Under the pieces are notes generated by a model that saw only the letters and a program-made list of their open reading frames with translations, had not been told where the DNA came from and did not search any database. From assembly GCA_002311655.1 (NCBI GenBank), contig DBYZ01000014.1, positions 62,001 through 126,000 of the forward strand: a DNA stretch of 64,000 nucleotides, written 5' to 3'. The stretch is from Bacteroidales bacterium UBA1173 (GTDB lineage Bacteria > Bacteroidota > Bacteroidia > Bacteroidales > F082). Both the position numbers and the translations under genes were made by a program. This document shows positions 42,310 to 50,351 of the stretch, in pieces (position 1 is the stretch's first letter; every line of letters starts with the position of its first letter).

Positions 42310-44103
42310 GTGAGATTAAGATTGAAAACACGGGCAAAACTTTTCTTTAAGTCATTGAATAGATGGCGTTTAGCTCATTTATCCGATAGACAGTTCATGA
42401 TTCTTTTGGCTATTCCTACCGGTTTTTTGGCTGGTCTTGCCGCCGTTGTAATCAAGTTTCTCACGCATACAATCCGGGATTTCTTCTTCTATCTCAGGAC
42501 TTTCGACCGCAGCGTCGATTATATGTTCTTTATCTTGCCTGCAATAGGTATCTTATTGACAATCATAGTAATACGATACATTATCAGGCGGGAAGTCGGG
42601 CACGGAATCCCTGGTTTGCTATATGCTCTTTCGCGAAATAAGGGCATTGTGAAGCCTTACACCACGTTTGCATCCATCATCACCAGTGCGTTGACGGTCG
42701 GCTTCGGCGGTTCAGTCGGATTGGAAGGTCCTTCGGTGTCAACAGGTGGCTCGATAGGCTCAAATATCGGTCAGTTTCTTAAGCTAAACCAGAAACAGAT
42801 TAACGTGTTAATTGGCATGGGTGGTGCCTCGGCACTGGCTGCCATCTTCCAAGCTCCGATAACAGGTGTCATTTTCGCTATGGAGGTCTTCATGATAGAT
42901 ATCTCCATGACGGCGCTCATCCCAATCATTATCTCGGCTTTCTGTGCGATCTTGACATCATATTATTTCCTTGGACGCGCTTTTGAATACGAAATCACCA
43001 TTGCGGAGTCGTTCATACCGTCAAACTCATTGTATTACGTAGGTTTAGGCATCGTCGTCGGACTTGTCTCTGCATATTTCATGAAGGTTTATTTCGGTGT
43101 AGGGAAACGCTTCGGAAAGATTGAAAACCAGTGGAAACGCTTTATTATAGCCTCTCTTGGCCTCGGTGCACTGATTTTTGTGTTCCCGTCATTATACGGT
43201 GAGGGTTACGAGACTATCAACGCGGCGTTGAATGGCAAGGCGTCGGATATACTGCAAAACACCATGTTCCAGCAGTTCGGCGACAATATCTGGGTCGTGG
43301 TGCTTATCTTTGTGGCCGTAATTCTGTGTAAAGCCTTCGCCACCTCGCTTACGTTTGCTGCAGGCGGCGTCGGAGGCACTTTCGCTCCGGCTTTGTTCCT
43401 CGGTGCGATGACTGGTATGGTTTATGCATTGGTTATCAATACTTTGGGAATAGGAAACCTTGATGTGGCAAAGTTCTCCCTCGTCGGAATGAGCGGCCTT
43501 ATCGCTGGCATGCTGCACGCCCCACTGACGGGTATCTTCCTGATTGCTGAAATCACCAACGGCTACTCGCTGATGGTGCCTCTGATGATAGTGGCAGCCC
43601 TCTCACTCGCGGTGAACCGTATGTTTTTCAAAGAGTCGATTTACACTCAAAGCATAGCCGAAAAAGGTGTTAAGGTGTCATTCAATAAAGACGAAACCAT
43701 ACTTAACATGATGACTTCCAGTCACTTAATCGAGACAAACTTCAGCACGATAACTCCCGACAAGACTCTTGGCGATTTGATTAAAATCATAGCCTCATCG
43801 CAGCGAAACATTTTCCCTGTTGTGGCTGAAGACGGCGAATTCAAAGGTCACATTCTCTTCGACGACGTGCGCCATTTCATGTTCGACACCTCGCTTTACG
43901 GCACTTCGGTGGAAAAAATCATGGTTTATCCCGAATACGTCATCAATTATGACGAGCCAATGGAGAGCATTGTGCAGAAATTCGAGGAATCGCACAAATA
44001 CAATATCGTTATTCTTGAAGACGGAAAATATATCGGCTACATTTCACGCGCCAACGTCTTTACTGCTTATCAGGCGACGCTGAAGGAGATTTCAGCAGAA
44101 TAA
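42310..44103 (+). CDS. ClC-family chloride channel/transporter with CBS pair
   Basis: 597 aa. About ten to twelve membrane helices carry GHGIPGLLYAL (motif 1), SVGLEGPSVSTGG (motif 2, keeping the gating Glu) and AAGGVGGTFAPALFLG (motif 3). A C-terminal cytosolic pair of CBS domains follows (FSTITPDKTLGDLIKI...; EYVINYDEPMESIVQKF...). The second proton glutamate of H+/Cl- exchangers appears as Val (FAMEVFM), the pattern of ClC channels. The frame begins with GTG 42310, but the promoter -7 box ends only 3 bases earlier. Either the mRNA is leaderless or translation starts at a later TTG/ATG (for example ATG 42397). Confidence 0.9.
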   Translation: MRLRLKTRAKLFFKSLNRWRLAHLSDRQFMILLAIPTGFLAGLAAVVIKFLTHTIRDFFFYLRTFDRSVDYMFFILPAIGILLTIIVIRYIIRREVGHGIPGLLYALSRNKGIVKPYTTFASIITSALTVGFGGSVGLEGPSVSTGGSIGSNIGQFLKLNQKQINVLIGMGGASALAAIFQAPITGVIFAMEVFMIDISMTALIPIIISAFCAILTSYYFLGRAFEYEITIAESFIPSNSLYYVGLGIVVGLVSAYFMKVYFGVGKRFGKIENQWKRFIIASLGLGALIFVFPSLYGEGYETINAALNGKASDILQNTMFQQFGDNIWVVVLIFVAVILCKAFATSLTFAAGGVGGTFAPALFLGAMTGMVYALVINTLGIGNLDVAKFSLVGMSGLIAGMLHAPLTGIFLIAEITNGYSLMVPLMIVAALSLAVNRMFFKESIYTQSIAEKGVKVSFNKDETILNMMTSSHLIETNFSTITPDKTLGDLIKIIASSQRNIFPVVAEDGEFKGHILFDDVRHFMFDTSLYGTSVEKIMVYPEYVINYDEPMESIVQKFEESHKYNIVILEDGKYIGYISRANVFTAYQATLKEISAE

Positions 44104-44111
44104 CACCACCG

Positions 44112-44226
44112 CGTCATTTCGACTGCAGCGAAGCGGAATGGAGAAATCTCCGGCATTTAAATGTTCCGAATCAATTGTTTGGCGGAGATTTCTCCACTCC
44201 GCCTAACGGCTCCGGTCGAAATGACG
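44112..44226. repeat. Family A element, copy 5, reaching into the exosortase gene
   Basis: cgtcatttcgactgcagcga ... gaaatctccggc / ggcggagatttctccactcc ... ggtcgaaatgacg. Its right end (44203-44226) is the last 8 codons and stop of the exosortase gene on the minus strand. Confidence 0.9.
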
Positions 44227-44805
44227 GTCCTTTCTGTGGTGGAAATAGTCATTCCAGACAGCCCACATCAGGAATATCACCACATAAAACATTATCTTGA
44301 AAATAACGTCGTGCGCCAAGGCGAAATCATGTGGATATGGTCTTAAAAACAAGGATATCCCGACGATTCTCACAACATTTGTGAATTCAATGATCACCAA
44401 GCCGAGCGGGATATACCATGCTTTGTGTTTCCAAGGTCCTGGGAAGATGAGCATCAGAAATAGCCAGTGCATCCACTGCTTGAGACTGGTGCATTCTGGC
44501 GCCACCGTGACAAACGAATAATTTCCTTCATTGTTCAAAAACCCTATCGTCTGGTCTCTCGTGAAGAAATCCATGCGGAAAACGTGGTCCAAAACCCATG
44601 TGCTTTGGTCGAAAAGTAAGGCCGAAGCCCAAACAAACAGTTTGTCGACAATGCCTTTGATCGGCCAATAGTCGAGGTTGTGGTTCCAGAAACTGTATAG
44701 CACATGAAAGCTGAAAATCAGCACGAAAAACAACCCCACGTCGAAATACGACTGGTAATGCTTGTCAGCGTAAAGCTCCTTAATCCTTTGTCTGCTAATC
44801 ACCAT
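44203..44805 (-). CDS. Exosortase/archaeosortase family protein
   Basis: 200 aa with about six hydrophobic segments. The catalytic triad of exosortases is present: Cys105 in PECTSLKQW, Arg146 in NVVRIVG and His165 in AHDVIFKI. Family members cleave C-terminal sorting signals and hand proteins to the envelope glycoconjugate. No protein with a PEP-CTERM-like tail is seen in this window. The start ATG 44805 overlaps the upstream barrel gene's TGA by 7 bp, so the two are translationally coupled. The last residues (DRHFDRSR) come from a family A element. Confidence 0.85.
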   Translation of the reverse strand: MVISRQRIKELYADKHYQSYFDVGLFFVLIFSFHVLYSFWNHNLDYWPIKGIVDKLFVWASALLFDQSTWVLDHVFRMDFFTRDQTIGFLNNEGNYSFVTVAPECTSLKQWMHWLFLMLIFPGPWKHKAWYIPLGLVIIEFTNVVRIVGISLFLRPYPHDFALAHDVIFKIMFYVVIFLMWAVWNDYFHHRKDRHFDRSR

Positions 44806-45575
44806 CTATATCCTACAGTAAAATAAACCGAGTTGGTCTTGGATTTTGTGTCTGTGTATCTGTAATGTACATTTTGTGTGTCGCCTTCAACCAGATAAGG
44901 TTCCTTGACTTTCAAAACATCAAGTAGACCTAAATTCATACTCAACGTACAGCTGAAGCACTCAAAGAAATACCATGATACTCCTAAAGTTCCGCAAATG
45001 TTGAACGGACTGAATTCGTCGCTGTTATAATTGAGGGTTTTGTGCAAAACTCCGCGCTCCACGTCTTTCGTCATCCTGATGCAATAACTTGGCATTACAC
45101 CGGCTTGTACCGACAAATTGTCTTCAATAACATTGAATTTCAACAAGAGAGCACTGCTGATATTGCTCATTTTCAAAGTTCCGACGTATTTCAACTCTGT
45201 ATAATCGTCGTCAGCTATGTCTTTCTGACTTACATTGCCGGAAAGCTCATAACCATACCTATTATAAAGAAGGTTGATCTGGAAACTCACAATATCGTTG
45301 ATCGGCATCTCATAAAAAGCGCCGATTGTGAATGTTGGTATAGGTTTTATTGAGGCATTGTTTACCGGCAGATAACTTGTCATAAATGATGTGTCAGATC
45401 CGTGGACAAAGCTGTTGGTAATCACTTCACTGTCATCATAATTGATCTCGCTGCTCGCATTGATGGTGTTTGCTCCTAATCCAAGGTACAAACCGTATCT
45501 GTACTCGTTTTGTGCCGACAATTTCAGTGTTAAAACCGTCAAAACACCTATTATTAATGCTAATTTTCTCTTCAT
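44799..45575 (-). CDS. PorT-like outer-membrane beta-barrel protein
   Basis: 258 aa from MKRKLALIIG with a signal peptide ending LKLSAQ. Repeated amphipathic strands (YGLYLGLGANTI, VSFQINLLYNRYGYELSG, SALLLKFNVIEDNLSVQAGVMPSY, VYFTVGYRW) and the final aromatic residue mark a small barrel of the PorT/OmpW-like type. The open frame extends far upstream to 45977, but there it is antisense to the nitrilase gene and has no signal, so ATG 45575 is used. Translational coupling to the exosortase suggests the pair serves one envelope process. A -7 box TACTTTTG (minus, 45602-45595) lies 19 bases upstream. Confidence 0.8.
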   Translation of the reverse strand: MKRKLALIIGVLTVLTLKLSAQNEYRYGLYLGLGANTINASSEINYDDSEVITNSFVHGSDTSFMTSYLPVNNASIKPIPTFTIGAFYEMPINDIVSFQINLLYNRYGYELSGNVSQKDIADDDYTELKYVGTLKMSNISSALLLKFNVIEDNLSVQAGVMPSYCIRMTKDVERGVLHKTLNYNSDEFSPFNICGTLGVSWYFFECFSCTLSMNLGLLDVLKVKEPYLVEGDTQNVHYRYTDTKSKTNSVYFTVGYRW

Positions 45576-45594
45576 AAGCCAAAAAAATATTTTA

Positions 45595-45602
45595 CAAAAG
45601 TA
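45595..45602 (-). promoter_or_regulatory. -7 element for the barrel-exosortase pair
   Basis: Minus-strand TACTTTTG ending 19 bases before ATG 45575. It is divergent from the nitrilase promoter. Confidence 0.5.
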
Positions 45603-45622
45603 AGCAAAAAAAATAAAAGTAG

Positions 45623-45630
45623 TATATTTG
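45623..45630 (+). promoter_or_regulatory. -7 element for the nitrilase gene
   Basis: TATATTTG, 23 bases before ATG 45654. Confidence 0.5.
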
Positions 45631-45653
45631 TAAGTTTTTTTAATGAAATTTTT

Positions 45654-46415
45654 ATGGATTTGAAAGTCACATGCATTCAGAGCGACGTCATCGCGAGAGA
45701 TCCTGAGGCTAACCGCCGTCATCTTGACGAGATGCTGAAAAACGTTGAAAACACTGATGTTATAGTGTTTCCTGAAACGTTTACCACAGGCTTTCCTGCC
45801 GACCCGAATGAGTTTGCTGAAGAAGTTGGCGGAACTACTATGCAATGGATGCTGGAGAAAGCTAAGGAGAAGAATTGCGCTGTGTGCGGAACGATTGTTT
45901 TGCGCAACAACGGCTTCTTCAACAGCTTCATATGGATGCAACCTGACGGCATATACCATATTTATAATAAGCGACATCTGTTTACGATGGGAGGTGAACT
46001 TGGGCTGAATCCTGGCGAGGAACGTGTCACAATAGAGTGGAAAGGCTGGCGAATCAGGCCTTTCGTGTGCTACGACATGCGATTCCCGGTGTGGAACAGA
46101 AACAGCTTCAAAGACGGAAAATACGAGTACGACATTGCGATTTTCACGGCAGAGTGGCCAAAGAAGAAATCGGAGGTGTGGAATACGCTTCTTAGAGCGA
46201 GAGCCATTGAAAATCAGGCGTTTGTGGTCGGAGTAAACAGAGTCGGCATTGACGACAGCGACATAGAATACAAAGGCGAGAGCATGGTTCTGAACATGAA
46301 AGGACGTGTGGTTGCGCAGGCTTCAGAAGGCGAAAGCGTTGTTACGGCGGAACTGAACATGGAAGACCTGCAGTCGTTCCGCGATTATTTTACTGTTGCA
46401 AAAGACTGGGATTAA
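45654..46415 (+). CDS. Carbon-nitrogen hydrolase, omega-amidase (YafV/Nit2-like)
   Basis: 253 aa nitrilase-fold hydrolase. The catalytic triad is Glu in FPETFTTGF (about 41), Lys in YNKRHLFTMGGE (about 107) and Cys in PFVCYDMRFPVW (about 141). This arrangement, with RRHLDEML upstream and FTAEWPKKKSEVWNTLLRARAIENQ after the Cys, matches omega-amidases that deaminate 2-oxoglutaramate or 2-oxosuccinamate in metabolite repair. Single gene in a divergent pair with the barrel gene. A short family A copy follows its stop. Confidence 0.9.
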   Translation: MDLKVTCIQSDVIARDPEANRRHLDEMLKNVENTDVIVFPETFTTGFPADPNEFAEEVGGTTMQWMLEKAKEKNCAVCGTIVLRNNGFFNSFIWMQPDGIYHIYNKRHLFTMGGELGLNPGEERVTIEWKGWRIRPFVCYDMRFPVWNRNSFKDGKYEYDIAIFTAEWPKKKSEVWNTLLRARAIENQAFVVGVNRVGIDDSDIEYKGESMVLNMKGRVVAQASEGESVVTAELNMEDLQSFRDYFTVAKDWD

Positions 46416-46433
46416 CAATAAATCGTCATTTCG

Positions 46434-46477
46434 ACTGGAGCGTAGCGGAATGGAGAAATCTCCGGCTCGAAATGACG
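46434..46477. repeat. Family A element, short form (copy 6)
   Basis: cgtcatttcgactggagcgtagcggaatggagaaatctccggctcgaaatgacg. Most of the right arm and the spacer are missing, so only the outer ends pair. Between the nitrilase and trkA. Confidence 0.85.
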
Positions 46478-46493
46478 AACAAAAATAAAATAT

Positions 46494-47834
46494 ATGGATA
46501 TAATCATTGCAGGTGACGGTGAAGTTGGCATGCACTTGGCGGAGGCCTTGGAGCATAGCGATCATAACATCACAATCGTGGACCCTCACGAGGAATTGTT
46601 GAAGATGATGGAGTCGCATTCCGACCTTATGACAATTGCCGGAGACTCCACGTCTATCAAGACTTTGCAGAAAGCCAACGTGAAGAGAGCCGACATGGTA
46701 ATTGCGGTGCTTCATGATGAGCATATCAACCTCCTGACGGGTATCTTGGCGAAAAAACTCGGCGCAAAACGTGTCATCGTGCGCGTCAACACCATGGAAA
46801 ACCTCAGTCCTGAGTCGTGGCGAATCTATCAGGATCTCGGTATCGACGGTATCATTTCGCCTGAAGACATTGCAGCTCAAGAGATTATCACCTTGCTGAA
46901 GCAGACGGCAGCGACAGAGGCATACGACTTCGCAGGGGGCAAACTCGAGATGTACATGATGAAACTCGACGAGAATGCCAAGGTCATCGATAAGCGGCTC
47001 GAGGAGATAGCTGAGCGTTTCAAACACCTTGATTTTAAATTGGTTGCGATACATAGAAGACAAAACACCTTCATCCCGCACGACGGCGACACGCTCAAAG
47101 CCGGCGACATGGTGTATGTCATCACGAAACCGAGTGCCATCAGAGAGTTGATGCAGCTCAGCGGCAAGCAGAAATACAACATCCGCAATGTGATGATCAT
47201 CGGTGGCGGACGAGTGGGACGTATCACCGCGAAACGTCTCGAAAATGACATGGACATCAAGATTATCGAGGTGGACAAAAACCGCTGTTATGAGTTGACG
47301 AACTCGTTATCTAACACCTTGGTAGTCAATGCTGATGCCCGTGATGTGGACATGCTCGAAGAGGAAGGCATCAAGAGTGTCGACGCTTTCATCGCAGTGA
47401 CAGAAAATACCGAGACGAATATTTTGACATGCCTGCAGGCAAAGGCTTACGGCGTGAAGAAGACCATCGCTTTGGTGGAAAACATCGACTATATCGACAT
47501 CTCGCAAAACATTGGTATCGACACCATCATCAATAAGAAACTCATCGCGGCAAGCTACATAGTGCGCTACACTTTGGGCGACAATGTCTCGACGCTGAAG
47601 TGCCTTAGCGGTATCGACGCCGACATCGTGGAGTTTATGGTTCCCGACGGATGTCTCGCTACCATGCGGCCAATCAATAAGTTACACATGCCAGAGGGCG
47701 CCATCATCGGCGGCATCATTCGCGGCGAAGTGAGCTACATCGCGAGCGGCGACTTCCAAATCGAAGCAGAAGACCGCGTGGTGGTGCTCGCACTGCCTAA
47801 TGCGATTAAGGAGGTTGAGAAACTGTTTAGATAG
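46494..47834 (+). CDS. trkA: Trk potassium-uptake regulatory subunit TrkA
   Basis: 446 aa with two tandem RCK units. The first NAD-binding fold is IIAGDGEVGMHLAEAL (3-18) and the second is VMIIGGGRVGRITAKRL (about 233-249); each is followed by a TrkA-C domain (ELMQLSGK... separates them). It binds NAD(H) and gates the TrkH/G potassium channel from the cytosol. No trkH gene is adjacent, although in many Bacteroidetes it follows directly. The next gene is an LtaS-like sulfatase after a 200-bp repeat region. Confidence 0.93.
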   Translation: MDIIIAGDGEVGMHLAEALEHSDHNITIVDPHEELLKMMESHSDLMTIAGDSTSIKTLQKANVKRADMVIAVLHDEHINLLTGILAKKLGAKRVIVRVNTMENLSPESWRIYQDLGIDGIISPEDIAAQEIITLLKQTAATEAYDFAGGKLEMYMMKLDENAKVIDKRLEEIAERFKHLDFKLVAIHRRQNTFIPHDGDTLKAGDMVYVITKPSAIRELMQLSGKQKYNIRNVMIIGGGRVGRITAKRLENDMDIKIIEVDKNRCYELTNSLSNTLVVNADARDVDMLEEEGIKSVDAFIAVTENTETNILTCLQAKAYGVKKTIALVENIDYIDISQNIGIDTIINKKLIAASYIVRYTLGDNVSTLKCLSGIDADIVEFMVPDGCLATMRPINKLHMPEGAIIGGIIRGEVSYIASGDFQIEAEDRVVVLALPNAIKEVEKLFR

Positions 47835-47840
47835 TATAAT

Positions 47841-48015
47841 CTCTCGCAGATAACGCAGAGGACGCTGAAAATTTCTTCCACAGGATTTAGTTCGCTAAAG
47901 CGAACAGATCACGCAGATTATTAGTTCTGCAAAATCAGCAGCTCGCTTTAGCGAGCCATTTGAGAAATTAAATGAGGAAGATAGGAAAATCTGCAAAATC
48001 TGCGATATCTGCGAG
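47841..48015. repeat. Dispersed inverted repeat, family B, long copy
   Basis: Left arm ctctcgcagataacgcagag, right arm aatctgcgatatctgcgag. Two internal hairpins occur, ttcgctaaagcgaa and gctcgctttagcgagc. It fills the gap between trkA and the sulfatase gene. Confidence 0.78.
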
Positions 48016-48035
48016 AAACAAAAGGAAGAATAAAT

Positions 48036-50045
48036 ATGAAGCGAATCCCTGTTTTTGTAAAGATAACTTTCAAACTATACCTTCTGCTGATTGCGATATA
48101 CTTTGCTTTCAGAGCTGCCCTGCTTTTGCTGAACCTTGACCGTGTTGGCGAAACCACGTTCTGGGAGGTTTGCCAAGCCTTCATCATGGGTGTTCGTTTC
48201 GATATCGTCACTATCGGATTTGTGATCGCGATTCCGACGATAATTCTGACGATTTTTTCATTTTTCGGCAAGAAGAGCAGGATTTTTGAGCAAATCTATA
48301 CTTGGGTTCTAACTGTTTGTTTTACAATAACTTTCGGTATTTGTGCCGCTGATATTCCTTATTTCGACCAGTTCTTCGACAGGTTCAATATCACCGCTTT
48401 CGAGTGGATGGCAACCGGCGATTCTGTCTTCGTTTTCAAGATGATTTTCGAGGAGCCGACGTATATCCTGATGATGCTTCCTGTGTTGGCCTGCGGCTTC
48501 ATCTTTTGGTTCTTTGTAAACAGAATAATGAAACGTTCAAACGATTGGGAATCAGTGAATTATGTGCGATATGGTATTGCGACCGTGCTTCTTTGGGGAC
48601 TCGTTTTCATCGGCATGCGCGGTCGTCTGAATGAGAAATCGCCTATCATGGTTGGGACGGCATATTTTGGAAATAATGCCATGCTCAACCAGCTGGGGCT
48701 GAACCCGAATTTTACATTGGCGCGAAGCTGGCTCGACAGCAAAGACCCTGACAATCAGAAGGTTAGGTTTATGTCGGATGAGGTAGCTATCAAGAATATG
48801 CAGAAGTATCTAGGCATTGAAAATCCTGATGAGGAGTTTCCAATTGCCCGCGCCAGAGATTTATTCACCAAAGGTGAATGCTTTCGCAAAGCTCAGGTCT
48901 CCACTACGCTTCGCTCCGGTCGAAATGACGGGAGAGGAGAATCAAACGATTACAACGTCATAGTGGTAATCATGGAAGGCATGAGCTACAACAAAACAGC
49001 TCATGGCGGCAATACCAGAAATCTCACTCCATTTTTGGATTCTCTGATGAGTAACTCGCTGAGTTTCAATAAATGTTACACGACTGGAACCCACACTTAC
49101 TGTGGCATTTACAGCACTTCGGTGTCGTATCCTGTGGTGTTCAGAAACCATGCCTTGAAGCGCATTCCGGTTTTGCAATACGACGGATTGGCGGCTACGT
49201 TGCAGAAAAACGGTTATCAGACTGCTTATTTCACCACCCACGACAAAGAGTTCGACAATGTGGCGGGCTTTTTGAGTCTGAATGGCGTGGAGCACATCGT
49301 CTCGCAGGCCGATTATCCTGTTTCGGAAGTCAAGACCACGCTTGGAGTTCCCGACGATTACATGTTCCGTTTCGCCATGCCTATTTTTGATGAGATGGCT
49401 AGCAACGGCAGACCTTTCTGCGCTACCATGATGACAGCTTCCGACCATGGTCCGTTCTATATCCCAGACTATTTCAAAGCAAAAAATGACGATGTCAGAT
49501 ATCAGATTGCGGAATATGCAGATTGGTCGTTGCGTCGTTTCATTGAGATGGCGTCAGAAAAGCCATGGTTCGACAACACCCTGTTTGTTTTCGTTGCTGA
49601 CCATGGAGCCGCATTGGACACCGACTATTCTATTCCGTTGAGCTATTTCCACACGCCTTTGGTTTTTTACATGCCGAAGCATTTGCAGGCTGTTGAGAAC
49701 GAGTCTGTTGCAAGTCAGATGGATGTTTTTCCGACAGTTATGGGAATTTTAGGCAAGAGCTATGTGAATAATACTTTCGGAATTGATTTGCGGAAAGAAA
49801 AAAGGAGGTATGCCTACTTCATGGGCGACGATAAATATGGTGTTCTTGACGGCGAGTGGTTGCTTATCAACAAGCCATCGGAGGATCAGATCGGATTGTA
49901 TAAATACGTCGAAAAAGAGAAGAAAAACTACATTTCAGAGTATCCCGAGATAGCTCAAGAGATGCAAAAATACGGCGAATCGGCTTGGCAAGTCAGTGAG
50001 TATCAGCAAGATAAGAAAAAAACTAAATTTTTGTTACACGAATAA
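48036..50045 (+). CDS. LtaS-like membrane sulfatase / phosphoglycerol transferase, with repeat-derived insertion
   Basis: 669 aa. Five N-terminal membrane helices (to about 200) are followed by an extracytoplasmic alkaline-phosphatase-fold domain. Metal and nucleophile positions are VVIVVIMEGMSYNKT (Glu), KCYTTGTHTYCGIYS (catalytic Thr), MTASDHGPFYIP and FVADHGAALD. Gram-negative members move phosphoglycerol or phosphoethanolamine onto membrane glycans. Bases 48898-48930 are an arm of the family A element and encode VSTTLRSGRNDG (about 288-299) in the linker just before the catalytic domain. The frame is kept and the domain looks intact. Confidence 0.88.
   Translation: MKRIPVFVKITFKLYLLLIAIYFAFRAALLLLNLDRVGETTFWEVCQAFIMGVRFDIVTIGFVIAIPTIILTIFSFFGKKSRIFEQIYTWVLTVCFTITFGICAADIPYFDQFFDRFNITAFEWMATGDSVFVFKMIFEEPTYILMMLPVLACGFIFWFFVNRIMKRSNDWESVNYVRYGIATVLLWGLVFIGMRGRLNEKSPIMVGTAYFGNNAMLNQLGLNPNFTLARSWLDSKDPDNQKVRFMSDEVAIKNMQKYLGIENPDEEFPIARARDLFTKGECFRKAQVSTTLRSGRNDGRGESNDYNVIVVIMEGMSYNKTAHGGNTRNLTPFLDSLMSNSLSFNKCYTTGTHTYCGIYSTSVSYPVVFRNHALKRIPVLQYDGLAATLQKNGYQTAYFTTHDKEFDNVAGFLSLNGVEHIVSQADYPVSEVKTTLGVPDDYMFRFAMPIFDEMASNGRPFCATMMTASDHGPFYIPDYFKAKNDDVRYQIAEYADWSLRRFIEMASEKPWFDNTLFVFVADHGAALDTDYSIPLSYFHTPLVFYMPKHLQAVENESVASQMDVFPTVMGILGKSYVNNTFGIDLRKEKRRYAYFMGDDKYGVLDGEWLLINKPSEDQIGLYKYVEKEKKNYISEYPEIAQEMQKYGESAWQVSEYQQDKKKTKFLLHE
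48898..48930 (-). repeat. Family A element, single arm inside the LtaS-like gene
   Basis: ctccactacgcttcgctccggtcgaaatgacg reads as an element right arm, like 44203-44226, and is in frame. Confidence 0.78.
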
Positions 50046-50055
50046 AAAAAAGATG

Positions 50056-50064
50056 TAATTTTGC
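50056..50064 (+). promoter_or_regulatory. -7 element for tRNA-Gln
   Basis: TAATTTTGC, 9 bases before the mature tRNA and 10 bases after the sulfatase stop codon. Confidence 0.5.
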
Positions 50065-50073
50065 GGTCGGAAA

Positions 50074-50146
50074 TGCCCAATGGTGTAATTGGCAACACGA
50101 CTGACTCTGGATCAGTAAAGTCTAGGTTCGAACCCTGGTTGGGCAA
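50074..50146 (+). tRNA. tRNA-Gln (anticodon CTG)
   Basis: Acceptor TGCCCAA/TTGGGCA, D arm TGGTGTAATTGGCAACA, anticodon stem ACTGA/TCAGT around loop CTCTGGA (anticodon CTG), T arm with GGTTCGAACCC, discriminator A. No CCA encoded. Confidence 0.93.
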
Positions 50147-50148
50147 CA

Positions 50149-50184
50149 AAAAAATGTAACTTTTTTGTAAAAGTTACATTTTTT
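50149..50184. terminator. Bidirectional hairpin terminator after tRNA-Gln
   Basis: AAAAAATGTAACTTTT (50149-50164) pairs perfectly with AAAAGTTACATTTTTT (50169-50184), 4-base loop, with a T-run on the far side. The loop-proximal TTTG also lies at the right distance to be the -33 box of the next promoter. Confidence 0.8.
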
Positions 50185-50197
50185 TTTATATCTTTGC
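50164..50197 (+). promoter_or_regulatory. Promoter of the UpxY-led group, overlapping the terminator
   Basis: TTTG (50164-50167), 21-bp spacer, TATCTTTGC (50189-50197). Transcription would begin near 50203, giving a leader of about 150 nt. Confidence 0.6.
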
Positions 50198-50199
50198 AT

Positions 50200-50351
50200 T
50201 TGATATTTTTCGCTCAGATTTGGCATCGTATAATTGGTCATAACAGGTGAAAAATCCCATAGTGTTTTTGTATATAATTGAAATCCAATAACTTAGCTGA
50301 TTTCGATGTCCCCGAGATATGCTCGGTCCTATAACTGTGCGCCTTTAATAT
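50200..50351 (+). promoter_or_regulatory. Long 5' leader of the UpxY gene
   Basis: About 150 nt without a gene. It holds a small hairpin near 50310-50330 (ccccgagatatgctcgg, stem CCGAG/CTCGG). UpxY proteins in Bacteroides act on the leaders of their own capsule operons, so this is the likely antitermination target. No other ORF is seen here. Confidence 0.45.
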
